From NCBI GenBank assembly GCA_027485365.1, contig JAIXRD010000098.1, forward strand, positions 1 to 11,771: a DNA stretch of 11,771 nt, in the 5' to 3' direction. The notes below the pieces were generated by a model, which saw only the letters and a list, made by a program, of their open reading frames with translations, ran no database searches and had not been told where the DNA came from. This document shows, piece after piece, positions 1 through 6,438 of the stretch; the first letter of the stretch is position 1, and each line of letters starts with the position of its first letter. This stretch comes from Cryomorphaceae bacterium. GTDB taxonomy: Bacteria; Bacteroidota; Bacteroidia; Flavobacteriales_D; Crocinitomicaceae. A program made the position numbers and the translations under genes.

Positions 1-321
1 AGGGTCTTTGGGAAGAAAGGTAATTGCCAATAAAAACATTAAAAAGGGACCCACAATCCATGTAATAAAAAGGGACGCAAATAACAAGCGCTTATTACTT
101 AAGGTAGCGGGTACTTTCGCGAAATCCACCTTGGTTAAGGGTGGATACATCATTAAAATAAGCCCTATGGCCAAGGGAACATTCGTCGTACCGATGGCAA
201 CATTCGATAATAACCCTTCAACATTGGGTATAATATTCCCGAGGAGCACCCCCACTCCCATGGCTAAAAAAATCCAAAGGGTTAAAAAGCGGTCAAGAAA
301 TTTAAGACGTACATTCATCAT
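1..321 (-). CDS. acr3: Arsenite efflux permease Acr3, N-terminal part (runs off left edge)
   Basis: Acr3 (BASS superfamily) expels arsenite across the inner membrane using the proton gradient. The minus-strand frame is open from an ATG at 321 (or the next codon, 318) to base 1, giving 107 residues of a protein that is usually about 340-390. Seen: the family opening KFLDRFLTLWIFLAMGVGV at about residues 7-25, the signature GTTNVPLAIGLILMMYPPL at 44-62, and WIVGPFLMFLLAITFLP at 88-104. These correspond to the first three membrane helices. The conserved cysteine of the fourth helix lies outside the window. The start overlaps the 3' end of arsR by 17-20 bp in another frame, so the two are co-transcribed and probably translationally coupled. 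Identification rests on remembered family motifs, which match closely. No arsenate reductase gene lies between arsR and acr3; one could follow beyond the edge. Confidence 0.9.
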   Translation of the reverse strand, partial: MMNVRLKFLDRFLTLWIFLAMGVGVLLGNIIPNVEGLLSNVAIGTTNVPLAIGLILMMYPPLTKVDFAKVPATLSNKRLLFASLFITWIVGPFLMFLLAITFLPKDP

Positions 322-643
322 CACAACAGGATTTAGGAATGGATAAGTTAATGGAATTAATCAGGGTGAGGATTGCATTTAAGTGCGCATCAGATAAACA
401 ATAGCACACGGAGGTGCCCGAAATTTGTCCTTTGATGATTCCCGCATTTTTCAATTCTTGTAGATGCCTCGAAATACTTGCTTGTGCTAAGGGAAGTTCG
501 TCAACGATGTCCCCACAAATACACGTTCCTTTATCAATAAGGTATTGAACAATGGCCAAACGCGCTGGATGCCCTAAGGCTTTAAAGACCTCCGACAAGG
601 TGAGTACACTTGGCGAATAAGAATCTATTTTTGTAACCCCCAT
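302..643 (-). CDS. arsR: ArsR/SmtB-family arsenic-responsive repressor
   Basis: A 113-aa winged-helix repressor that normally dimerises on its own promoter and releases DNA when As(III) binds cysteine thiols. Seen: FKALGHPARLAIVQYL (20-35) is the ArsR N-terminal helix signature, and LAQASISRHLQELKNAGII (52-70) is the recognition helix-turn-helix. Cys41 and Cys43 (TCICGDI) sit where E. coli ArsR has the CVC pair of its As(III) site. More cysteines occur at 80 and 82 (VCYC, in the wing or following helix) and in the C-terminal tail at 106, 107 and 111. Length is normal for the family. It is the first gene of the operon, overlaps acr3, and has a near-palindromic operator 11 bp upstream of its ATG, so autorepression is expected. 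As(III)/Sb(III) as inducer is inferred from the cysteines and the acr3 neighbour. Confidence 0.93.
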   Translation of the reverse strand: MGVTKIDSYSPSVLTLSEVFKALGHPARLAIVQYLIDKGTCICGDIVDELPLAQASISRHLQELKNAGIIKGQISGTSVCYCLSDAHLNAILTLINSINLSIPKSCCDDECTS

Positions 644-654
644 GATTAATTATA

Positions 655-672
655 TATCGCAATATTACGATA
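655..672. promoter_or_regulatory. Putative ArsR operator (18-bp inverted repeat)
   Basis: TATCGCAATATTACGATA is an inverted repeat with eight of nine base pairs matching; only positions 660/667 do not pair. It fits the ATCGnAATATTnCGAT type of site used by ArsR-family repressors. It lies 11 bp before the arsR ATG and 37 bp before the ATG of the divergent gene at 710, so a bound dimer could affect both. No exact TAnnTTTG promoter box was found in the 66-bp gap; TATATTTT at 688-695 is a 7-of-8 match pointing toward the 710 gene. Confidence 0.75.
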
Positions 673-709
673 AATAATCAAGACGCCTATATTTTTTCTA
701 TTTTTACCC

Positions 710-1039
710 ATGATTATTTCCATAACCGGCTTAAGGCCAAAGTCTATTCTGCACAGCATCCCCTTTTGGTTTAGAGCAATCCCATCCTTTAATCAGGCCA
801 AAAATGCGCCTGGAAATCAGTTTTGCGAGGTAAAACAAATACAAGGCATACAGCATACCTTAACCGCTTGGGATGACATGGGAACCTTGCGTGCATTTGT
901 CGGCTCAGGACCTCATTTAAAGGCCGTAAAATCCTTTCGAAAGATTGCTACGGGAAGTACCTTTCATTATGAAAGCGATACCGTTCCATCGTGGGAGGAA
1001 GCGCGTCGCTTGTGGGAAGAACATTATAAGGAGTATTAA
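710..1039 (+). CDS. Small protein resembling DUF3291 / spheroidene-monooxygenase-like family
   Basis: A 109-aa soluble protein with no signal peptide or membrane helix. The middle and C-terminus read as a ferredoxin-like (dimeric alpha/beta barrel) protein: QGIQHTLTAWDDMGTLRAFV (45-64), then SGPHLKAVKSFRKIATG (66-82) with His69, then SWEEARRLWEEHY at the end. This pattern of a strand with HTLTAW, a helix after it, and an SGxH...AxxxF segment is what I recall from DUF3291-type and CrtA-like proteins. Those are annotated as possible monooxygenases, and no specific reaction is established. Catalytic residues cannot be named. It starts 66 bp from arsR on the opposite strand and shares the ArsR operator region, so arsenic-dependent expression is possible but unproven. 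The ATG at 710 gives a full-length product. The reading frame stays open for a further 44 codons after its TAA. Confidence 0.7.
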   Translation: MIISITGLRPKSILHSIPFWFRAIPSFNQAKNAPGNQFCEVKQIQGIQHTLTAWDDMGTLRAFVGSGPHLKAVKSFRKIATGSTFHYESDTVPSWEEARRLWEEHYKEY

Positions 1040-1067
1040 AAACGACTCGATGCGGCCCTTCGATTCG
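1038..1067 (-). terminator. Candidate intrinsic terminator downstream of the metalloprotease gene
   Basis: Read on the minus strand, CGAATCGA pairs with TCGAGTCG (8 positions, one A/G mismatch) around a 9-nt loop and is followed at once by TTTTT. It begins about 53 nt after the protease stop codon. The T-run overlaps the stop codon of the convergent gene at 710-1039. No T-run follows on the plus strand, so it would act in one direction only. The stem is short and imperfect, so this is a moderate call. Confidence 0.4.
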
Positions 1068-1084
1068 CACTAGACGAAGCGTAC

Positions 1085-1112
1085 CCTGGGACCTTGCGCA
1101 CCTGGGCCTTGC
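1085..1112. repeat. Imperfect tandem direct repeat, unit about 13 bp, period 16
   Basis: CCTGGGACCTTGC at 1085-1097 recurs as CCTGGGCCTTGC (one base deleted) at 1101-1112. It lies in the 81-bp gap between the convergent genes ending at 1039 and 1121. That gap is about 60% GC, against roughly 24% in the arsR upstream gap. Function is unknown. Confidence 0.5.
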
Positions 1113-1120
1113 AACTATCC

Positions 1121-4051
1121 TTACTCTTTAATCACTTTAAACACACCTTGCTGGCCGTTAACACTAATTCGTAACGAATAAACACCAGCACTCAATGCTT
1201 GGGTATTTAGGGTTGTTTTACCCAATGCTTTGCCATTTTGTACTAAGCGACCGCGCGCATCAAGCAATTCAAATTGAAAGGCATTCGCGATATCAATGGT
1301 TAATGTGCCTTGCATTGGATTTGGATACACCGAAGCATTAATCGCCGATTCCCCTACTCCTGCCCCACATTGATCCACAATGATGTTTGCTGAAACCACT
1401 GTTTCACAAGTCCCGTCCGAAACTACACAACTGTATTGCGATGTGGCACCGGGCGTTACCGAAATACTTGCCGTATTTCCCAAGACAGATGGCCCATCAT
1501 ACCACGTGTAGGTGGTTCCTCCACCCGCAGTAATTGTTGCTGTTTCTCCAACACAAATGGTTGTTCCTGGTGTAATGGTGGCTATAAGTTCAGTGGAACC
1601 TGTAATCGCTCGGGTATAGGTTTGTTCACAGCCACTTCCCGAGGTTCGAATACGAGCCACATACGTTCCTGCAGGAAGATTACCAAAGGTTGGCGATGCT
1701 TGATAATTTACCCCATCGAGGCTATATTCATACGTTGGTGGAACACCACCCGTTTGGCTTGTAAATACAATGGTCCCGTTGTTTTGTCCGCAGGTTGTGT
1801 TTGTTTTTGTGCAGGTTGCTGCAGGTTTGGCATTCACCACCACAGGTAAATAGATTGCATCGGTACGACAAGAACCATCTGCAAACAAATAAATTCTTCG
1901 GTTAGCCACCTGATTAAACGCAAAGGTATTTGCCCCTGTATTATGGGTTGAAATAACGGTAGTAAAGGGGTCGTCGGTAATGTACCATAAATAGCTATTG
2001 GTATTGGTAGACCCCGAACCATTTACGGTAATTTGTCCTCCGGTGCAAATTGCAGATCCAGAAAATGTGAAATTTGCAACAGGATTCGGACCATTCGAGG
2101 TAAGAACATCCATCCAAAGGCTGGTCATAATTACCGGATTGATATCCGTTGTTGGATGCCAAGTCCCTGTGGTATTGGTTAAGCCCCCGTAATAACATTT
2201 CAAGGTGCTTAAACCACTGGCATTGGTTCCGTTCCGCTGATTAATATCAACACACATAAAGGTTACCGTATCTTGCGGAGAACCATAGAACAACTCAAAA
2301 GTCACCCAAAAGTTTCCAGTTACCGTAGGCGGATTCGTAAAATCAAATTCGTTGTAAAACCCTGCGTCCATATCGGCAATCAGTAAGGTATCTGTAACTA
2401 ATATCGTCCCAGGATTTCCGGCATTGTCCTGCTGAATACGGATTTTCACTAGGCCATTCCCTGAGGAATTCACGGCCTTAATGATTGGCATGCGAAGCCT
2501 TCTCACTTGCGTTGAAGCTGGCGCAGTATATCGATCTGCATATTGATGAATCAAAGAGGTGTTTGTAGATGAAAAACGACCCGAACCCGGTAAGAATCCC
2601 CATCCGGTAGACCAATTATAATAGGAATAATCCTCAGTAACCGGGTTATAATTTCTTAGGGTATCACACGCTGTGCCTGGAGCAGCCCCTACGACTTGCA
2701 CATGGGCGGTTTTCGTCTCGGTATCAGACCCGAAGGCATTGGTAGCGGTGAGCGAAACTGTGTAGGCACCAACGGCATTAAACACTGCACTTGGGTTTTG
2801 GATATTGCTATTCGTAGCACCTCCCCCAAAATTCCATGTCCAGGAGGTTGGGACGTTCGTGGACGCGTCAAAAAAGTTAACGGAGCTACCCACCGGAATA
2901 ATGATGGGATTTGAAATATCTGCTGTAAAATCAGCCACCGGAGGTGTATTGGTAGGGTCACAACCCGGAGAAAGCAACAAGGACGCGCGAGCACCTGTAA
3001 GGGTGTTGAGCATGTAATTCGCTTGCGCCTGAGAGAACATTACGGTACAATTGCTGTAATCCATATAATTCTCATATTGCGTTTGCGTCGCACCACAAGT
3101 CATTTGATTACCAGAACATGACCCGGCGTAATTAAACGAGGGACCGATGGTGTTTGGCGTATCATTAAAACCATCATCTAAAGCGCAGCTACCCGAACCA
3201 CCCCATGTATGATCAAGTCCCAAATAATGTCCGATTTCATGCGTAAAGACATTGTCGTTATTCATTCCTAGGTTATAATCCAAAACAATTCCATCAATGG
3301 CAGCACCAGGCAACATGTTGTTGGTTGGACGATAGGCATATCCTGCAGTTCCAGAATTCGCACCATTCGAAATATCGCATATCCAAACATTCAAGTACTT
3401 ATTTCTGTCCCAAATCTGAGAACCTCCGGTAGCAGAAGCTTTCATCTTATTCTCTTCTCCGCCATTATGATTATAGTAATCTTCATTGGTTGAAACACGA
3501 ATAACTCCTTGCTCCGCTAGAGGAACGCCTGCGGAATTCTTGGTGGCTAAACAAAAATTAATGTTTACATCGGCAGGAACGAATCCAAAATTAGTTCGCG
3601 CGTTGGCTGCATCTTGATTCATAAGTTGAAAATCTTCTTGAATGTCATTAAACACTTGCATAATGAGTGCATTCGACACATTCTCTGCCGGATTATTTGG
3701 ATTGTGTACCACATGAAAAATAACCGAAATCGTATTAATCCCGGGTGTTTTTTCAGGTTTGTAGGGTTTCGTTTTTGCAGCCTCTTCTAGATAAGATTGA
3801 TTGAACTCTGACCATTTCCCGATTTCCTCGTAATATTTCTTAGTCAATTCATGTGAGGCACAGGAATGTTGATTCAATCCATGATTTCTTGGAGCCAAAG
3901 GCTTATCAACCTTTGGTGTAATTGCAGTAATCGTTGCTGATTTTTTGGTACTGTTTGGCAAAGAATTGACAGGGCCAGGTTGTACGTTTTGCGCATTGAT
4001 TCCGATGAAAGCTAGGGCAAAAAACAAGGCCGAAAGGTAGATTTTTATCAT
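1121..4051 (-). CDS. Secreted pappalysin-like (M43) zinc metalloprotease with PKD, Ig-like and SprB-like modules and T9SS sorting domain
   Basis: A 976-aa secreted protein. Signal peptide at about 1-20 (hydrophobic run ending INA, then QN). The protease domain (about 105-365) carries the zinc motif HEIGHYLGLDH at 271-281: His271, His275 and His281 are zinc ligands, Glu272 is the catalytic base, and the spacing is HExxHxxGxxH. The Met-turn ENYMDYS (Met330) is typical of M43 pappalysin/ulilysin-type metzincins. A PKD domain follows at about 371-454 (TSWTWNFGGGATNSNIQNPS, GAYTVSLTATN). Next come a beta-rich stretch at 460-655 that I cannot name, a second Ig/PKD-like unit at 656-740, a SprB-like repeat at about 746-815 (CGQNNGTI...YEYSLDGVNYQ...LPAGTYVARI), and an Ig-like unit at 821-893. 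The C-terminal T9SS type A sorting domain is at about 905-976 (VYPNP, LDARGRLV, GVYSLRI). The product should cross the outer membrane by T9SS and be anchored or released. Its substrate is unknown. No exact promoter box was seen; TTATTTTG (minus, 4082-4089) is a 7-of-8 match. Confidence 0.95.
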   Translation of the reverse strand: MIKIYLSALFFALAFIGINAQNVQPGPVNSLPNSTKKSATITAITPKVDKPLAPRNHGLNQHSCASHELTKKYYEEIGKWSEFNQSYLEEAAKTKPYKPEKTPGINTISVIFHVVHNPNNPAENVSNALIMQVFNDIQEDFQLMNQDAANARTNFGFVPADVNINFCLATKNSAGVPLAEQGVIRVSTNEDYYNHNGGEENKMKASATGGSQIWDRNKYLNVWICDISNGANSGTAGYAYRPTNNMLPGAAIDGIVLDYNLGMNNDNVFTHEIGHYLGLDHTWGGSGSCALDDGFNDTPNTIGPSFNYAGSCSGNQMTCGATQTQYENYMDYSNCTVMFSQAQANYMLNTLTGARASLLLSPGCDPTNTPPVADFTADISNPIIIPVGSSVNFFDASTNVPTSWTWNFGGGATNSNIQNPSAVFNAVGAYTVSLTATNAFGSDTETKTAHVQVVGAAPGTACDTLRNYNPVTEDYSYYNWSTGWGFLPGSGRFSSTNTSLIHQYADRYTAPASTQVRRLRMPIIKAVNSSGNGLVKIRIQQDNAGNPGTILVTDTLLIADMDAGFYNEFDFTNPPTVTGNFWVTFELFYGSPQDTVTFMCVDINQRNGTNASGLSTLKCYYGGLTNTTGTWHPTTDINPVIMTSLWMDVLTSNGPNPVANFTFSGSAICTGGQITVNGSGSTNTNSYLWYITDDPFTTVISTHNTGANTFAFNQVANRRIYLFADGSCRTDAIYLPVVVNAKPAATCTKTNTTCGQNNGTIVFTSQTGGVPPTYEYSLDGVNYQASPTFGNLPAGTYVARIRTSGSGCEQTYTRAITGSTELIATITPGTTICVGETATITAGGGTTYTWYDGPSVLGNTASISVTPGATSQYSCVVSDGTCETVVSANIIVDQCGAGVGESAINASVYPNPMQGTLTIDIANAFQFELLDARGRLVQNGKALGKTTLNTQALSAGVYSLRISVNGQQGVFKVIKE

Positions 4052-4113
4052 GGTAGAAGGTGCTTTAGTTCTGTGAATTTACAAAATAAAACAAGTTAGT
4101 AATTAGATTCATT

Positions 4114-4121
4114 TAATTTTG
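4114..4121 (+). promoter_or_regulatory. Candidate Bacteroidota -7 element before the malic enzyme gene
   Basis: TAATTTTG matches the Bacteroidota -7 consensus TAnnTTTG exactly and ends 20 nt before the ATG at 4142, implying a short leader of about 14 nt. I see no clear -33 TTG/TTTG at the usual distance, so the call rests on the -7 box alone. The 90-bp gap is shared with the divergent protease gene. Confidence 0.4.
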
Positions 4122-4141
4122 TTTTGTTATAACTTAGCCAC

Positions 4142-5743
4142 ATGAAACAGAACATTGAGTGGATTAGAAATAATAAAACCAATAAATCTACCGCATTTTC
4201 AAGCGACGAGAAGAAAGCGTTAAACTTGGAAGGACTCCTTCCCTACAAACAGACCACACAAGCACTTCAAGAACAGCGCGTACTTCAAAATCTTGAACGA
4301 AAACCCAATGATATTGAACGCTACCTATATTTATCTGCCTTACAAGCTCGAAATGAACGCCTTTTCTATCGTGTAATTATCAATAACATTGAACGCCTAC
4401 TCCCAATTATTTACACCCCAACCGTAGGTGAAGCCTGTAAAGCCTTTTCTCATGTTTACACGGAAGCCAAAGGATTTTACATTACCCCGGAAGACAAAGG
4501 CTACATCTTTAATATCCTAGGTAATTGGCCAGAGGAAAACATTAAAGTAATTGTTGTAACGGATGGTGAGCGAATTCTTGGTTTAGGTGACCTTGGAGCT
4601 AATGGCATGGGGATTCCCATTGGGAAACTTATTCTTTATGCGGCCTGTGGAGGAATAGATCCCTCTGCGTGCTTACCGGTAATGATTGATGTCGGCACGA
4701 ACAATGAATCCTTAAGTAACGATCCGCTCTATTTAGGTCTTCCCACAACACGCATTGGTGGAAAAGAATACCTTGACTTAATGGATGAATTCATGGAGGC
4801 TGCAACTCAACGATTCCCAGGAGTTTTAGTTCAATTTGAAGATTTCTTGACACCGAATGCCTTCGCATTGCTGGATCGATATCAATTCAAGTATCGGTGT
4901 TTCAATGACGACATACAAGGAACCGCTGCGGTTGCTTTAGCTGGCCTTGTGTGTTCAACCCGAATTACAGAAATTCCACTTCAAGAAAACCTGTTTCTTT
5001 TCCTTGGGGGTGGCTCTGCCGCAACGGGAATTGCAGACTTGTTAGTCAAAGGTCTCATGCTAAATGGATTAACGGAGGAACAAGCCTATAATCAAATCGC
5101 CATGTGCGATATTAATGGCCTTATTGTTAGCGAACGAACGGACTTACAAGCTCATAACCTACCCTATGCGAAGAACCAAGCGGGAATGAGTTTTTTAGAA
5201 ACAATCAAGCAATTTAAACCAACGGCATTGATTGGTGCAACGGGAGCCGGCGGTGCGTTTACGAAAGAAATCATTGAAGCGATGGCATCCATAAATAATC
5301 GTCCAGTGATATTTGCCCTTTCAAACCCAACGTCTAAAGCAGAATGTACCGCCGAACAAGCCTACACATGGAGCAAGGGAAAGTCCATTTTTGTTAGTGG
5401 AAGTCCGTTTCCAAATGTGACTTTTGAAGGAAAGACCTTTGATCCAGGACAAGGAAATAACGCGTACATTTTTCCAGGATTAGGTCTTGGCATAGTCGCG
5501 GCTAAGATTGAACACGTGAATGATGAGCTATTGATTACCGCCGCGCAAGCACTTGCTGAACTTGTGGAAGTAGCCGATTTAGCAAAGGGTTCACTTTACC
5601 CACCCATCAATGAAATTCGGGAGGTATCTGTTAACATCGCGAAAGCCGTAATGAAAAATGCAATCTGTCAGGGACTTACAGGAATTGAAGAATCGGAAAT
5701 CGATGGGTTAATTCAGCAGGAGCTATACGATCCGACGTACTAG
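4142..5743 (+). CDS. maeA: Malic enzyme, long form (oxaloacetate-decarboxylating, probably NAD-dependent)
   Basis: Oxidatively decarboxylates L-malate to pyruvate and CO2 in the cytoplasm, linking the TCA cycle to pyruvate and reducing power. The 533-aa length fits the long SfcA/MaeA and eukaryotic type, not the roughly 430-aa or phosphotransacetylase-fused bacterial forms. Seen, by analogy to human ME2: the YTPTVGEAC motif with proposed catalytic Tyr91; GDLGANGMGIPIGKL at 149-163 with Lys162; metal ligands in QFEDF (Glu233, Asp234) and FNDDIQGTA (Asp257); the dinucleotide-binding loop LFLGGGSAATGIA at 286-298; SNPTSKAECTAEQAY at 394-408; and FDPGQGNNAYIFPGLGLG at 433-450. All key residues are present. 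The loop reads GGGSAA instead of the more usual GAGEA/GAGSA, which still fits GxGxxA. NAD versus NADP preference cannot be settled from sequence alone. It has no obvious operon partner. Its stop codon overlaps that of the convergent SDR gene within one CTAG. Confidence 0.95.
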   Translation: MKQNIEWIRNNKTNKSTAFSSDEKKALNLEGLLPYKQTTQALQEQRVLQNLERKPNDIERYLYLSALQARNERLFYRVIINNIERLLPIIYTPTVGEACKAFSHVYTEAKGFYITPEDKGYIFNILGNWPEENIKVIVVTDGERILGLGDLGANGMGIPIGKLILYAACGGIDPSACLPVMIDVGTNNESLSNDPLYLGLPTTRIGGKEYLDLMDEFMEAATQRFPGVLVQFEDFLTPNAFALLDRYQFKYRCFNDDIQGTAAVALAGLVCSTRITEIPLQENLFLFLGGGSAATGIADLLVKGLMLNGLTEEQAYNQIAMCDINGLIVSERTDLQAHNLPYAKNQAGMSFLETIKQFKPTALIGATGAGGAFTKEIIEAMASINNRPVIFALSNPTSKAECTAEQAYTWSKGKSIFVSGSPFPNVTFEGKTFDPGQGNNAYIFPGLGLGIVAAKIEHVNDELLITAAQALAELVEVADLAKGSLYPPINEIREVSVNIAKAVMKNAICQGLTGIEESEIDGLIQQELYDPTY

Positions 5744-6405
5744 ACTTTCAACTTCCCCATCCCGCCATCAACCGCAAGGACCTGTCCGGTCATCCAAGAA
5801 CTATTTTCGTCGAGAAGAAACGTAATTGCATTCGCCAAATCAGACGGGTTACCCAATCTTTTGAGCGGATGGCGTTGTGCTCCGGCCTCTATTTTCTCTG
5901 GTGAATTGGTAAGCTTCTCTGCCATTGGAGTTATGGTAAGCGACGGCGCGACCACATTCACACGAATTTTTGGTGCCCATTCAGCAGCCAATGACCTGGC
6001 AAAGCCCTCCAAAGCTGCTTTCACAGACGCGACTGATGCATGAAATGGCATACCTGTAGTTGCTGCAACACTTGAAATCAGGACAACACTTGCCCCTTCA
6101 TTTAGATTCGACTGATAGGTCTTCAAGACATTTACCGCACCCAATACATGGATATTAAAATCCGACTGGAAATCCTCCAATTTCAAGGACCTAAACGGCT
6201 TAAGATTAATAGATCCTGGGAAGTACACGATGCCATCAAAGCGTGTCTCTATAGCAGGCAAAGCGCTCAAATAGTCTGTTAGTTCATAATCCGAAACGGA
6301 TTGATTCCTCGAAAGTTGAGTTACCTCATAACCTTTAGCAAGTAGTGCAGATTTTGTAGATTGTGCGATGGCCGATGAAGCACCGATAAGTAAGAAATGT
6401 TTCAT
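5740..6405 (-). CDS. Atypical short-chain dehydrogenase/reductase lacking the catalytic tyrosine
   Basis: A 221-aa Rossmann-fold protein of classical SDR layout but short. Seen: the cofactor loop GASSAIAQ (8-15) in place of TGxxxGIG; Asp57 and the FPGSI segment (62-66) where SDRs have NNAG; Asn84 of the NxxG helix; ISS at 110-112 with the catalytic Ser; Lys129; and the C-terminal half RVNVVAPSLTITPMAEKL, HPLKRLGNPSDLANAITFLL and WMTGQVLAVDGGM. The YxxxK pair is broken: the residue four before Lys129 is Val125 (HASVASVKAAL). I recall related SDRs that also lack this Tyr, so it may be a subfamily trait and not decay; the frame is intact. It lies 33 bp after the MFS pump gene on the same strand, so it is probably the last operon gene. 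A role in modifying or binding the pump's substrate is inference only. The substrate is unknown. Confidence 0.88.
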   Translation of the reverse strand: MKHFLLIGASSAIAQSTKSALLAKGYEVTQLSRNQSVSDYELTDYLSALPAIETRFDGIVYFPGSINLKPFRSLKLEDFQSDFNIHVLGAVNVLKTYQSNLNEGASVVLISSVAATTGMPFHASVASVKAALEGFARSLAAEWAPKIRVNVVAPSLTITPMAEKLTNSPEKIEAGAQRHPLKRLGNPSDLANAITFLLDENSSWMTGQVLAVDGGMGKLKV

Positions 6406-6438
6406 TCCTTTTAAACACCAAAAACATATAGATGTTCA

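Noticed and set aside
8..346. A 112-codon plus-strand open frame beginning with ATG at 8.
   Set aside because: The opposite strand encodes the Acr3 N-terminus and the 3' end of arsR with clear family motifs; the plus-strand translation is lysine/proline-rich with no recognisable domain and is an antisense shadow.
1058..1079. CTTCG...CGAAG inverted repeat in the gap after the 710 gene as a plus-strand terminator.
   Set aside because: The stem is only 5 bp with a 12-nt loop and no T-run follows on the plus strand.
1436..1849. A 137-codon plus-strand open frame inside the metalloprotease gene.
   Set aside because: It is antisense to the SprB-like and Ig-like modules, rich in Cys, Arg and Ser as is common for such shadows, and has no independent support.
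2689..3017. Overlapping open frames of 70-101 codons on both strands inside the protease gene.
   Set aside because: The PKD domain and the end of the protease domain are encoded here in the long minus-strand frame; the others are frame shadows.
5700..5800. Possible bidirectional terminator between malic enzyme and SDR.
   Set aside because: The coding regions overlap by 4 bp and no hairpin with T-runs was seen around the junction.
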